Source of the DNA: Micrococcaceae bacterium RIT 802
GTDB taxonomy: Bacteria > Actinomycetota > Actinomycetes > Actinomycetales > Micrococcaceae
Length of the DNA stretch: 64,000 nucleotides
Assembly (NCBI GenBank): GCA_016892645.1
Contig: JAFEMX010000017.1
Coordinates: forward strand, 1 to 64,000
Direction of reading: 5' to 3'
Shown here one piece after another: positions 1 to 9,830 of this stretch; within the stretch, counting starts at the first letter, position 1; each line of letters starts with the position of its first letter. Under the pieces are notes generated by a model. That model had not been told where the DNA came from and searched no databases. It was given only the letters and a program-made list of their open reading frames with translations. A program made the position numbers and the translations under genes.

Positions 1-74
1 CGCTAACGATTCTAAGCAAAGCGTAGATTTGGAAAACTACTTGATCTTTACTTTTCTCTCGTTGCTACTAAACT

Positions 75-103
75 AATTTATTGGATTCTTTTGTCGTTGT
101 CAA
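75..103 (-). promoter_or_regulatory. Strong sigma70-type promoter reading off the left edge, probably for an rRNA operon
   Basis: On the minus strand TTGACA (103-98) is followed after exactly 17 nt by TAAATT (80-75), a near-consensus promoter in a GC-rich genome. Downstream, toward base 1, the leader is AT-rich and carries no start codon with a ribosome site. In actinobacteria an rrn operon often follows tyrS, and tyrS lies just upstream here. The rRNA itself is outside the window, so the target is inference. Confidence 0.7.
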
Positions 104-409
104 ATCGAAGTTTTTGATTTGATTTCGACCATCCAGGTCTTCCCCGCCCTCAAAGTCGCGATCAAGGCGTACGAAGTACGCTCTAGTTTCTCGATTATTT
201 GAGGGGGTTCGGTCGCTGTCCTGGAAGCTTTCGTTTCCGTTGTCCGCTGCAGTAGCGGCGGCGACAAGAGAAGACATTACACGTGCCGGAGAGGCTCTGC
301 AAATCGGTGCTGCCTTCGAGGAACAGGCGCCGATACGGGCACTGCACCCGCGCGATTCCGCCGTTTTTGTCGCCCTTCCGGGCTGCAACCGATCCGCTGG
401 GGCATGCAA

Positions 410-457
410 AAGGCCGGTCGGCCCTGACGTGATTCACGTCTCGGGCCAACCGGCCTT
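410..457 (-). terminator. tyrS terminator hairpin
   Basis: Arms AAGGCCGGTCGGCCC (410-424) and GGGCCAACCGGCCTT (443-457) pair with one wobble. The loop itself contains the perfect dyad GACGTGA-T-TCACGTC (425-439). On the minus strand it follows the tyrS stop by about 50 nt and ends in a short TTTT. It would separate tyrS transcription from the promoter at 75-103. Confidence 0.8.
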
Positions 458-507
458 GGTCCTGGCACGAAGCCAGGCAAGGGAGCGGAAACTCCCCCGG
501 AGTGGTC

Positions 508-1827
508 CTATGCGGTCACCTCGACCATCGCGAGGTTCTTCTTTCCCCTCCGGACCAGAAGGTAGCGTCCGTGGAGCAAGGCGGATGGATCGATGGCGGC
601 GTCCGCGCCGGCAACCTTGGTGTTGTTGACGTACGCTCCGCCCTCCCCCGCTGTCCGCCGGGCAGCCGATTTGGATTCCGACAGGCCCGTAGCGACGAGG
701 AGTTCGACCACGGAAAGCGAGTCCGGCGACACCTTTACACTGGGCAATTCGGCTGTTGCTGCCACCAGGAGATCCTCGTCCAACTCCTCCAGGGCTCCCT
801 GGCCGAAGAGCGCGGCAGAGGCGGCAATGACCTTCTCCGTCGCCTCCTCTCCATGGACCAGGGACGTCACGTCATAGGCAAGCTGGCGTTGTCCGGCTCG
901 GGCGAATGGACGCTCGGCCACTTCGCGTTCGATGGCTTCGACCTCTTCGCGCGTCCGGAAGGTGAACACCTTGAACCGGCTCACGACGTCGGCATCAGCG
1001 GTGTTGAGCCAGAACTGGTAGAAGGCGTACGGGCTGCACATCTCGGCGTCGAGCCAGATGGCGTTGCCTTCGCTCTTGCCGAACTTGCTGCCATCCGAGT
1101 TGGTGATCAGGGGCGTTCCGTACGCATGGACCGTGGCGCCCTCGACCTTGCGGATCAGTTCGGTGCCACTGGTCAGGTTTCCCCACTGGTCGGACCCACC
1201 GGTCTGCAGGCGGCATCCGTAATCGCGGTACAGCTCCAGGTAGTCCATGCCCTGCAGGATCTGGTAGCTGAACTCCGTGTAGCTGATGCCCTCATCACTG
1301 TTCAGGCGCGAGGCGACGATGTCCTTCTTGACCATGGTCCCCACCCGGAAGTGCTTGCCGATCTCCCGCAGGAAGTCGATCGCACTCATCGGCGCGGTCC
1401 AGTCGAGGTTGTTCACGATCTGCATGGCGTTGGATCCGTCGGTGGACAGGAACCAGCTGACCTGGCGTTGCAGCCGTCCCACCCATTCGTTGACGGTTTC
1501 CTTGGTGTTCAGCACGCGTTCGGCAGTCTGTCGTGGATCACCAATCAGCCCCGTGGAGCCTCCCACCAAACCGAGCGGGCGGTGTCCCGCCAACTGCAGG
1601 CGGCGCATGTTCAGCAGCTGGACCAGGTTGCCCAGGTGCAGCGAGGCCGCAGTGGGGTCGAATCCGCAGTAATAGGTGATCGGCTCCCCGGCGAGCATCT
1701 GTTCCAGCTCGGCTTCATCGGTGGAGACATGGACCAGGCCGCGCCACTGCAGCTCCTGCCAGATGTTGGGGAAGGACGGATCATTCTGCTGTCCCGCAAT
1801 CGCGGGATTCAATTCACTGACTGACAC
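508..1827 (-). CDS. tyrS: Tyrosyl-tRNA synthetase
   Basis: Class I aminoacyl-tRNA synthetase that charges tRNA-Tyr in the cytoplasm. The 439-residue protein has the usual bacterial TyrRS length. The HIGH-type motif is HLGN (residues 64-67), preceded by YYCGFDPTA; the KMSKS-type loop is KFGKS in DGSKFGKSEGN near residue 247; an S4-like RNA-binding C-terminus follows (VVELLVATGLSESKSAAR). The start is GTG at 1827. A TAGGTT hexamer (1840-1835) lies 7 nt before it with no Shine-Dalgarno, so a leaderless mRNA starting at this GTG is likely. The gene is followed by a terminator and then by the putative rRNA promoter. Confidence 0.95.
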   Translation of the reverse strand: MSVSELNPAIAGQQNDPSFPNIWQELQWRGLVHVSTDEAELEQMLAGEPITYYCGFDPTAASLHLGNLVQLLNMRRLQLAGHRPLGLVGGSTGLIGDPRQTAERVLNTKETVNEWVGRLQRQVSWFLSTDGSNAMQIVNNLDWTAPMSAIDFLREIGKHFRVGTMVKKDIVASRLNSDEGISYTEFSYQILQGMDYLELYRDYGCRLQTGGSDQWGNLTSGTELIRKVEGATVHAYGTPLITNSDGSKFGKSEGNAIWLDAEMCSPYAFYQFWLNTADADVVSRFKVFTFRTREEVEAIEREVAERPFARAGQRQLAYDVTSLVHGEEATEKVIAASAALFGQGALEELDEDLLVAATAELPSVKVSPDSLSVVELLVATGLSESKSAARRTAGEGGAYVNNTKVAGADAAIDPSALLHGRYLLVRRGKKNLAMVEVTA

Positions 1828-1858
1828 GCGATTAAACCTAGCAGCATGCCGCCTGGGT

Positions 1859-4141
1859 TCAGGCCCCGGATTCGATTCCCGCCGGAATGTTGCCCGTGGA
1901 CAAGATGCGCAGACGCTGGGTGGCGCGGGTCATGGCGACGTACAGGTCGCCCACGGTCCCCCCGGCCTCGTCGACGATTTCCTGGGGTTCGAGGATCATG
2001 ACCACGTCGAATTCCAGGCCCTTGGCCTCGGTCGCCGTGGTGACCACGATGTCCTGGTCCAACGCCCCTGAGCCGCTGCCGACCCGCCGCCCGTATCTCT
2101 GCACGACGGCGGCGCGCACTTCCCGGACCCCGCTTGAGGGAACGATGATGGAAACCAGCCCCCCGTCGGCGATCTTGATTTCCTCGGGAAGCGCAGCCAG
2201 CGTCGACTCCACCAATCTGCCGGCCGCGACCTGGTCGATCACGGGAGGCCAGTCGCCTTCGCGTACGGCCTTCGGCGTCGACACGGCCAAACCGGCCTCC
2301 TGCGCCATCCGGGCGGCAGCCTCGGCGATCTGGACCGGGGTCCGGTAGTTGACCGTCAATTCCTCCAGGGAGAAGCGGCCGCCCACGAACGGCTTCATGG
2401 CGGCGGCCCAGCTGCCGGCGCTGGAAGCGGAACTGGCTTGGGCGATGTCGCCGACGACGGTGAATGACTTCAGCGGGCACCGCCGCATGAGCAACCGCCA
2501 CTGCATCGGAGAGAGTTCCTGGGCCTCGTCGACGACCACGTGGCCGTACGCCCACGTCCGGTCGGTGGCGGCGCGTTCCGCGGCAGTGAGACGTTGGCCG
2601 GTTTCCTCGTTGAGATCGGCCAGTTCCTCGGCGCTGACGGACCCGTCGATCCCGATCTCCGCCAGCGTTGCACTGACGTTCCTCAGGGCCTGTTCCGCGT
2701 TGGCCAGGTCCCGTTTGCGGTTGGCCTCGGCTTGGGCCTTCTCGTGCCCGACGCTCGCATCGAAGGTCCCCAGGAGTTCGGCGGCCTCGTCGAGCAGGGG
2801 AACATCGGACTCGGTCCACGGTGCGTCCGCGGCCCGGCGCAGCGCGCGCCGCTCCGCGTAGGAGAGGTCCGGTGCCACAGCTTCCAGGGTCTCGGGTTTC
2901 GTGTAGAGGTCCGAGACCAGCCGCTCCGGGCTCATGGGCATCCAGCAGAGGTTCAGGGCAATCCTGACGTCGCGGGATGCCCGGACGTCCTCGATCAGGT
3001 ACGACCGATCCGCGGCGTTGCCGCTGCCGGAGGAGTCCTCGAGCTTCTGCTGCAGCTGGTCTGCCAGCTCGCGCAGCATCACCTTCACGAACGTGCCGCG
3101 CGCCTCGTTGTAGGGCTTTCCGGTGGCGCGGGCCTTGTCCCCTGCCCGCCGGACCTGCCGCGGAGTGATCGTCAACGGGGTGCCCTCGACGACCACGCGT
3201 CGCGGCCCGGCCGGAACGCGCTGGCGGTTGGCGACGGCCCGGGCGATGACATCCGCCATGCCGAGCTGGCCCTTGATCCGTGCGGCGTCGCGGTCCCGCT
3301 CCGGAACGGCATTGATCCCGGGCATCAGGCGTCCGACGGAGGACATCACGACTCCGGTCTCCCCCAGCGACGGCAATACGCGTTCGATGTAGCGCATGAA
3401 CGCCGTCGACGGGCCGACCAGCAAGACACCGGCGGTTTTCAGCCGCTCCCGGTGTTCATAGAGCAGGAACGCGGCACGGTGCAGTGCCACGGCCGTCTTG
3501 CCGGTCCCGGGGCCGCCCTGGACGACGAGGACCCCGGCCAGGGGAGAGCGGATGATTCTGTCTTGTTCGGCCTGGATGGTGCTGACGATGTCCGCCATGT
3601 GCCCGGTCCGTCGACTCGTCAGCGCCGCCAGCAGGGCGCCCTCCCCCTGATGGGAGACGCCGTCGGCAAGGAGCTCGGGATCCAGCACGTCGTCTTCGAG
3701 TCCGACGACGGTGCGTGCCTTGAGGATCAGGTGGCGGCGACGGCGCACGCCCAGGCGTTCGAAGGCGGTCGCCTGGTAGAAGGCTCCGGCCTCCGGGGCA
3801 CGCCAGTCGACCATGAGTCGGGTCTGGTCCTCGTCGGTCATCCCGATGCGGCCGATGTAATGGCTGGATGCCTCGCCGTCGTCATCGGTGCCTTCCAGGT
3901 CCAGACGCCCGAACACGAGCCGGTCCTCGACGGCATTGAGCTGCGCCAGGCGGTCCTCGTAGAGGTTGGCAAAGGAGTCGCGCTCGGAGATGTTCTGCAG
4001 AGAGCCCACGGCGCCGCTTCCCCTGACGCGGGACAGCTGCCGGGTCTTCTCCTCACGCAGCGCGTCGAGCCGGCGGTACAGCCGTTCGACGTAGGCCCGC
4101 TCTCGCTCCAGTTCAGGAACGGGTGAGGGTGACTGCGGCAT
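1859..4141 (-). CDS. helD: HelD-family RNA polymerase recycling ATPase (UvrD-like)
   Basis: 760 residues. The N-terminal 8-75 region is a charged helical hairpin of the type HelD pushes into the RNA polymerase secondary channel. Walker A is GGPGTGKT (209-216); a Walker B/DEAQ box (VVDEAQELSPMQW) and a late motif ATEAKGLEFDVV show a superfamily 1 core. HelD proteins release stalled or inhibitor-bound RNA polymerase; in some actinobacteria relatives (HelR) protect against rifamycins. Whether this copy is HelD- or HelR-like cannot be told by eye. It lies directly upstream of tyrS, whose -10 element falls between the helD stop and the tyrS start. It could also be annotated simply as an ATP-dependent helicase. 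Confidence 0.88.
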   Translation of the reverse strand: MPQSPSPVPELERERAYVERLYRRLDALREEKTRQLSRVRGSGAVGSLQNISERDSFANLYEDRLAQLNAVEDRLVFGRLDLEGTDDDGEASSHYIGRIGMTDEDQTRLMVDWRAPEAGAFYQATAFERLGVRRRRHLILKARTVVGLEDDVLDPELLADGVSHQGEGALLAALTSRRTGHMADIVSTIQAEQDRIIRSPLAGVLVVQGGPGTGKTAVALHRAAFLLYEHRERLKTAGVLLVGPSTAFMRYIERVLPSLGETGVVMSSVGRLMPGINAVPERDRDAARIKGQLGMADVIARAVANRQRVPAGPRRVVVEGTPLTITPRQVRRAGDKARATGKPYNEARGTFVKVMLRELADQLQQKLEDSSGSGNAADRSYLIEDVRASRDVRIALNLCWMPMSPERLVSDLYTKPETLEAVAPDLSYAERRALRRAADAPWTESDVPLLDEAAELLGTFDASVGHEKAQAEANRKRDLANAEQALRNVSATLAEIGIDGSVSAEELADLNEETGQRLTAAERAATDRTWAYGHVVVDEAQELSPMQWRLLMRRCPLKSFTVVGDIAQASSASSAGSWAAAMKPFVGGRFSLEELTVNYRTPVQIAEAAARMAQEAGLAVSTPKAVREGDWPPVIDQVAAGRLVESTLAALPEEIKIADGGLVSIIVPSSGVREVRAAVVQRYGRRVGSGSGALDQDIVVTTATEAKGLEFDVVMILEPQEIVDEAGGTVGDLYVAMTRATQRLRILSTGNIPAGIESGA

Positions 4142-4213
4142 GGAATCCTCCTGGTGCGAAATGACGGGCCGACAAGTCTACCGGTTGTCCGGTCCCCTGT
4201 GGGCAGATGACGG

Positions 4214-4750
4214 TCAGACTTCTTGAAGTGACACGATGCGCTGCCCGGCAAGCCGCTGGCGCCCACCCAGCTCCGTGAGCTCCAGCACGACGCCGACGCC
4301 GACGACCTCCGCGGAGGCCTTCTGCAGCAGGGCCACCGCCGAGTTGATGGTGCCGCCCGTGGCCAGCACGTCGTCAAGGACCAGGACGCGGGTTCCCGGC
4401 GCGACATCGTCGCGATGCAGTTCCAGTGTCGCCGTGCCGTATTCGAGCGTGTATTCCTCGGAGTGGACGGGCCGCGGGAGCTTGCCCTTCTTGCGGATGG
4501 TCACCATCCCCGTCCCGCTGGCGTACGCGGCGGCCGCGGCCAGGACGAAGCCGCGGGCCTCGAGCCCGGCGACGGCATCGAATGTCCCGGCGAATGGCGC
4601 GATGATCTCGTCCACCATCCGCTTGAGGCCTACGGCGTCGGCAAATACGGGCGTGAGGTCCTTGAAGGACACGCCAGGCTGGGGGTAGTCGGGGACGATC
4701 GCACACAGGCGGTCCAGGAGTTCGGACATGGTCTCGGTCGTGGATTGCAC
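4214..4750 (-). CDS. apt: Adenine phosphoribosyltransferase
   Basis: Salvages adenine to AMP with PRPP. The 178-residue protein has the family length. The PRPP-binding loop is VLVLDDVLATGGT, and the N-terminal PDYPQPGVSFKDLTPVF and the GLEARGFVLAAAAAY segment are classic Apt signatures. Start ATG at 4750; a second Met eight residues in (MSELLDRL) is an alternative. It sits between the DNA glycosylase gene (9 nt away) and helD, same strand. In many actinobacteria apt neighbours relA or secDF; those are not here. Confidence 0.95.
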   Translation of the reverse strand: MQSTTETMSELLDRLCAIVPDYPQPGVSFKDLTPVFADAVGLKRMVDEIIAPFAGTFDAVAGLEARGFVLAAAAAYASGTGMVTIRKKGKLPRPVHSEEYTLEYGTATLELHRDDVAPGTRVLVLDDVLATGGTINSAVALLQKASAEVVGVGVVLELTELGGRQRLAGQRIVSLQEV

Positions 4751-4759
4751 CCATCCATA

Positions 4760-5449
4760 CTAGTCCGTGCCCGGGGTCCTCCCGGCCGGTTTGCGGCGTT
4801 TGCGTGGCTGGGCGGGGCGATACACCGATACGGATTCCTCGCCCTCAAGCCAGAACCGCCACGGGTAGTCGGCGCTGCCGCCGGGCCCCGCGACGCCGAC
4901 GCGGGGCCCGGTCCGCACGTCGGGGGGCTCCACGGCGGGCAGTGGCGACAGGGCCGCTCCCCCATCGGCGCCGATGCCGCCATTGGTGCCGGAGCTGATC
5001 TCCTGCCCGGTGGCGACATGCCATCCGTCGCAGCCGAGGTCCAGGCCCAGGGCCTGGGCGAGCTTGGCCGGGCCGTTGGCGAGGTCCCGGGCCCGGGCCG
5101 GATTCCGCCGTCGTGCCTTGGCGGTTTCCTCCCCCGCGATAATCTCCCCGCCGCGCAACAGCACCGCGGAGGCCCGCCCCTCGGTGCCGCAGACGATGTT
5201 GGCGCAGTAGTGCATCCCGTACGTGAAGTAGCAGTACAACGTGCCCGGCGGTCCAAAGAGCGAGGAGTTGCGGGCCGTGCGGCCGCGGAAACCGTGTGAG
5301 CCCGGGTCCTGTTCGCCTTCGTAGGCCTCGACCTCGGTGAGCCGCACCGCCACGCGCAGGCCCCCGCGTTCGACGGTGAGCACGGCGCCCAGCAGCAGCG
5401 GCGCGACCTCGAGCGCGGTGCGGGACAGCTGTGGATCCGTGCCCGTCAC
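4760..5449 (-). CDS. 3-methyladenine DNA glycosylase, AAG/MPG family
   Basis: Base-excision repair enzyme that removes alkylated purines. About 229 residues, close to the family size. Diagnostic segments are LTEVEAYEGEQDPGSHGFRG, then TARNSSLFGPPGTLYCYFTYGM and CANIVCG, matching the AAG fold with its catalytic Glu (in VEAYEG) and intercalating Tyr region. The frame stays open to 5716, but that extension overlaps the upstream gene and is low-complexity Arg/Pro. I start at GTG 5449, which forms a 4-base GTGA overlap with the upstream stop. This pairing with the mycothiol-isomerase-like gene suggests one transcript. Confidence 0.9.
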   Translation of the reverse strand: MTGTDPQLSRTALEVAPLLLGAVLTVERGGLRVAVRLTEVEAYEGEQDPGSHGFRGRTARNSSLFGPPGTLYCYFTYGMHYCANIVCGTEGRASAVLLRGGEIIAGEETAKARRRNPARARDLANGPAKLAQALGLDLGCDGWHVATGQEISSGTNGGIGADGGAALSPLPAVEPPDVRTGPRVGVAGPGGSADYPWRFWLEGEESVSVYRPAQPRKRRKPAGRTPGTD

Positions 5450-6183
5450 CGCGCTGGGGCCAGTCCCGATGGCCACGGCAGCAGTCCGGGCAGGTCGACG
5501 CCGTCGGCCGAGGCCGTCGCGCGCACGGGTCCGGAGGGTTCGCGTCCGGCCAGCCAGGCGGCGAGGTCGAACTCCATGCCGGTGACCACGTAGCCGGTGG
5601 CACCCTCGCCCAGGGTCAGCGGTTGGCGTCCGGTGGGCTGGAGCAGCAGCCGGACGTCTGCGGGCACCCTCAGGGACAGGAAGTCGAAGAGATGGGCCGA
5701 GAACTCGGCGGGCCAATCGGCGAGGCCGACCGTGGTCTCCAGGTCGGTGGCGTGGATGAGGACCTCACGCCAGGCGGCCTTCACGCAGTCGGTGACGGTG
5801 CCGTCGCCGCGGAAGCTCGTGGCCGCGTCCCAGCCGCCGTCCGGGATGTCCGTGATGGCCTCGTCGAGCAGGTCCAGCCCCTCGCCGACCCGGGTCGCGA
5901 GCGCTGCGGGCTGCTGCAGGGCACCGAGTTCGATCCGCTCGTTGCGCCCGTCGACTCCCCCGTCGTAGAAGCCGATGCGCTCGCCCCGTGCGGCGTAGGC
6001 CAGTTGCCGGGCGAGGGCGCGGGTGACGCCGTCGAGGTGGGCCAGCAGGTGGGCGTTGCTCCAGCCGGGCAGGGACGACGGCGCGGCGTAGGACTCGGGG
6101 GCGAGGGCGCCGATGGCGCTGCGGGCCTGGGTGGTGGCGTCGTGGACGGCAGTGGCCAGCGACGCGGTGGATAGCTGTGTCAT
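5446..6183 (-). CDS. Maleylpyruvate isomerase-like, mycothiol-dependent (DinB-fold) protein
   Basis: 245 residues. The N-terminal half has the MDMPI/DinB signature LPGWSNAHLLAHLDGVTRA, where the His contributes to a metal site, and REVLIHATDLE supplies the second metal-ligand His typical of the family. Members use mycothiol, the actinobacterial thiol, but individual substrates are mostly unknown, so maleylpyruvate isomerase activity is not proven. The ATG at 6183 has no Shine-Dalgarno; TAGTCT lies 6 nt upstream and overlaps the 3' arm of the argH terminator hairpin. Translation is coupled by a GTGA overlap to the DNA glycosylase. Confidence 0.85.
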   Translation of the reverse strand: MTQLSTASLATAVHDATTQARSAIGALAPESYAAPSSLPGWSNAHLLAHLDGVTRALARQLAYAARGERIGFYDGGVDGRNERIELGALQQPAALATRVGEGLDLLDEAITDIPDGGWDAATSFRGDGTVTDCVKAAWREVLIHATDLETTVGLADWPAEFSAHLFDFLSLRVPADVRLLLQPTGRQPLTLGEGATGYVVTGMEFDLAAWLAGREPSGPVRATASADGVDLPGLLPWPSGLAPAR

Positions 6184-6192
6184 GACAGCAGA

Positions 6193-6227
6193 CTACCGCC
6201 GTCGTCCGGTGTGGACGACGGCGGTAG
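6193..6227 (-). terminator. argH terminator hairpin
   Basis: A perfect 15-bp stem, CTACCGCCGTCGTCC (6193-6207) and GGACGACGGCGGTAG (6213-6227), loop GGTGT. It follows the argH stop by 18 nt on the minus strand. There is no U tract. Its distal arm overlaps the -10-like TAGTCT of the next gene. Confidence 0.65.
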
Positions 6228-6244
6228 CGCGCGGGGGTGGCGGG

Positions 6245-7666
<1,422 letters not shown>

Positions 7667-8875
7667 CTACTTGCCCTCGGCCACGCGCTCGTCGCGCTCC
7701 GTGGCGACCTTGGCCGAGAGGCCGAAGATGTCAATGAAGCCGCGGGCGCTGGACTGGTCGAACGTATCGCCGGTGTCGTAGGTGGCCAGGTCGAACCGGT
7801 AGAGCCCGGTCTCGGAGCGACGCCCCTCGACGACTGCGCGGCCGCCGTGCATGACCATGCGGATTTCGCCGTTGACGTGGCGCTGCGTGTCGGCCACGAA
7901 GGTGTCCAGCGAACGCTTCAGCGGGGAGAACCACTGGCCGTCGTAGACCAGCTCGCTCCAGCGCTGGGAGACGGTCGCCTTGAAACGAGCCTGCTCGCGC
8001 TCGAGGGTGATGTTCTCCAGGTGCTTGTGGGCCTCCATGAGGGCCATCGGGCCCGGGGCCTCGTAGATCTCGCGGGACTTGATGCCCACGAGGCGGTCCT
8101 CGACGATGTCGATGCGGCCGATGCCCTGGGCGCCGGCCCGGCGGTTCATCTGCTCGATGGCCTCCAACGGGGTGACGGCCACGCCGTCGATGGCCACCGG
8201 GATGCCCTGGCGGAAGGAGATGGTGACCTCGTCGGGTGCCGGCGGGAACTCGGGCGAATCGGTGTAGCTGTAGACGTCCTTGGTCGGGGCGTTCCAGATG
8301 TCCTCGAGGTAGCCGGTCTCCACGGCGCGACCCCAGACGTTCTGGTCGATGGAGAACGGGTTCTTCTTGGTGGTCTCGATCGGGAGGTTGTTCTTCTCCG
8401 CGTAGTCGATGGCCTTGTCCCGGGTCAGTGCCAGGTCGCGGACCGGGGCGATGCACTTCAGGTCCGGGCCGAGTGTCTGGATGCCGACCTCGAAACGGAC
8501 CTGGTCATTGCCCTTGCCGGTGCAGCCGTGGGCAACGGTGGTGGCGCCGAACTGCTTGGCGGCCGTGACCAGGTGCTTGACGATGACCGGGCGGGAGATG
8601 GCAGAGATCAGCGGGTAGTGGTCCTGGTAGAGCGCGCCCGTCTGCAGCGTGGGCATGCAGTACTCGTTGGCGAACTCGTCCCGGGCGTCGGCCACGTAGG
8701 CCTCGACAGCGCCGCAACCCAGTGCACGGTCGCGCACGGTCTCGAGGGACTCCCCGCCCTGTCCGACGTCGACCGCCACGGCGATGACTTCGGCGCCAGT
8801 GGCTTCGCCGATCCAGCCGATGGCCACGGACGTATCCAGGCCGCCGGAGTAGGCCAGGACAATGCGTTCCTTCAC
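7667..8875 (-). CDS. argG: Argininosuccinate synthase
   Basis: ATP-dependent condensation of citrulline and aspartate. The pyrophosphatase P-loop YSGGLDTS opens the protein; [13 protein letters not shown] and the usual C-terminal motifs follow. The frame is open to an ATG at 8929, but I start at GTG 8875 (402 residues). Reasons: AGAGGAG sits at good distance before it; the product then begins with [15 protein letters not shown] like family members; and the upstream ATG lies inside an ARG box (8924-8941). Expression is expected to fall when ArgR binds with arginine. Confidence 0.95.
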   Translation of the reverse strand: MKERIVLAYSGGLDTSVAIGWIGEATGAEVIAVAVDVGQGGESLETVRDRALGCGAVEAYVADARDEFANEYCMPTLQTGALYQDHYPLISAISRPVIVKHLVTAAKQFGATTVAHGCTGKGNDQVRFEVGIQTLGPDLKCIAPVRDLALTRDKAIDYAEKNNLPIETTKKNPFSIDQNVWGRAVETGYLEDIWNAPTKDVYSYTDSPEFPPAPDEVTISFRQGIPVAIDGVAVTPLEAIEQMNRRAGAQGIGRIDIVEDRLVGIKSREIYEAPGPMALMEAHKHLENITLEREQARFKATVSQRWSELVYDGQWFSPLKRSLDTFVADTQRHVNGEIRMVMHGGRAVVEGRRSETGLYRFDLATYDTGDTFDQSSARGFIDIFGLSAKVATERDERVAEGK

Positions 8876-8923
8876 GGGTTTCTCCTCTGGGAATGGGGTT
8901 CCAACGCTGCTCAGCGCCGGACT

Positions 8924-8961
8924 ATTCACTTCTTATTCACAAGTCTACATAATTATGCAGA
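8924..8961. promoter_or_regulatory. Tandem ARG boxes (ArgR operator) of argG
   Basis: Box A, TCTACATAATTATGCAGA (8944-8961), contains the perfect dyad CATAATTATG and fits the TGCAT-AATT-ATGCA type ARG box with one mismatch. Box B, ATTCACTTCTTATTCACA (8924-8941), is a weaker second box. Their centres are 20 bp apart, as in paired ARG boxes bound by the ArgR hexamer. The site lies between argG and the divergent ankyrin gene. Confidence 0.7.
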
Positions 8962-9006
8962 CGATGCAATGTGGGTGCATGCTCGACGACGGTTAAGCTG
9001 GAAAAC

Positions 9007-9468
9007 ATGACCGAGCCAGCAGACCAGCCCGTACCCGAACTCACCGAAGAGGAACTGGCCTTCCTTCATTCCACCTTCGACCTCGCCCGTCAAGGGGAGG
9101 CCGAAAAGCTCCTGGCCCTCATCACCGAGGGCCTGCCGGCGGATCTCACCGACCACAAGGGCGACACCCTGTTGATCTTGGCCTCCTATAACGGCCACAA
9201 CGACCTGGCCCGGGCGTTGGTTGACCGCGGGGCCACCATCGACCGCCTCAACGACAAGGGCCAGTCAGCGCTGACCTGCGCTGTGTTCCGCCAGAACACC
9301 GAGCTGACTCGTTTCCTGCTCGACGCCGGCGCCGACCCGAAGCTCGGACCCCAGAACGCGTTGGCCGTCACCGAGATGTTCGACCTGCCCGCCATGCGCG
9401 AGCTGATCGACGAATACCTTGGAAACGGGAACGACGGCGGCACCACCCCACCCCCGCCGGTCCCCTAG
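9007..9468 (+). CDS. Ankyrin-repeat protein
   Basis: 153 residues, no signal peptide. About three ankyrin repeats run through residues 45-130: DHKGDTLLILASYNGHNDLARALVDRG, then a RLNDKGQSALTCAVFRQN unit, then a degenerate third. Ends in a Gly/Pro-rich tail (TTPPPPVP). Ankyrin proteins bind other proteins; the partner is unknown. Start ATG 9007: TAAGCT lies exactly 7 nt upstream, suggesting a leaderless transcript. It is the only plus-strand gene within the arginine region, shares the argG operator region, and overlaps the ArsR gene tail to tail by 4 bp. Confidence 0.8.
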   Translation: MTEPADQPVPELTEEELAFLHSTFDLARQGEAEKLLALITEGLPADLTDHKGDTLLILASYNGHNDLARALVDRGATIDRLNDKGQSALTCAVFRQNTELTRFLLDAGADPKLGPQNALAVTEMFDLPAMRELIDEYLGNGNDGGTTPPPPVP

Positions 9469-9830
9469 GGCCTTTGGTCCTGGGTTCGCTCCTGGCCGAG
9501 GCCCCGACCGGCGGCATCGTCCTCGGCTGCCCGCTTGATGGCGGCGAGGCGGCCTTCCCACGCCGCGCCCATGCGGTCCAGGTGCTCGCGCGCCGGCTCC
9601 AGGCCAGCGGGCACCACGGCGAAGAGCACTTCCCTGCCCTGGCGCTGCCGGGAGACTAGCCCCGCGCCTTGGAGGACCGCCAGCTGCTGGGCCACGGCCT
9701 GCCGGGTAACACCCACGGCCGGATGTAGTTGCGAGGCCGTCCCCGGACCGGCGGCGAGCAGGTCGAGCAGCCGCTGGCGAACCGGGTCGCCCAGTGCCGC
9801 GAAGACAGCCGCCGTATCTTGGCGGTTCAC
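9465..9830 (-). CDS. ArsR-family winged-helix repressor
   Basis: 121 residues. A winged helix covers residues 5-80: VFAALGDPVRQRLLDLLAAG, recognition region VTRQAVAQQLAVLQGAGLVS, wing RQRQGREVLFAVVP. No Cys-rich metal site is visible, so this is the non-metal branch that usually pairs with SRPBCC (AHSA1) proteins. The start is GTG 9830 in a GTGA overlap with the SRPBCC gene; the longer frame to 9875 lies inside that gene. The pair probably represses itself through the dyad at 10319-10344. Confidence 0.88.
   Translation of the reverse strand: MNRQDTAAVFAALGDPVRQRLLDLLAAGPGTASQLHPAVGVTRQAVAQQLAVLQGAGLVSRQRQGREVLFAVVPAGLEPAREHLDRMGAAWEGRLAAIKRAAEDDAAGRGLGQERTQDQRP

Larger units (their letters stand above)
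1..507. other. Non-coding left edge, AT-rich leader of an off-window operon
   Basis: No convincing gene. Bases 1-240 are strikingly AT-rich compared with the rest of the window, which is typical of an rRNA promoter and leader. A small perfect hairpin GCGTAC-GAA-GTACGC sits at 167-181. The stretch holds the tyrS terminator (410-457) and a minus-strand promoter (75-103). Short open frames here on both strands have no recognisable content and cross the terminator, so I do not call them. Confidence 0.7.

Noticed and set aside
502-1824. 440-codon plus-strand open frame
   Set aside because: Mirror of tyrS; no ribosome site and no recognisable domains.
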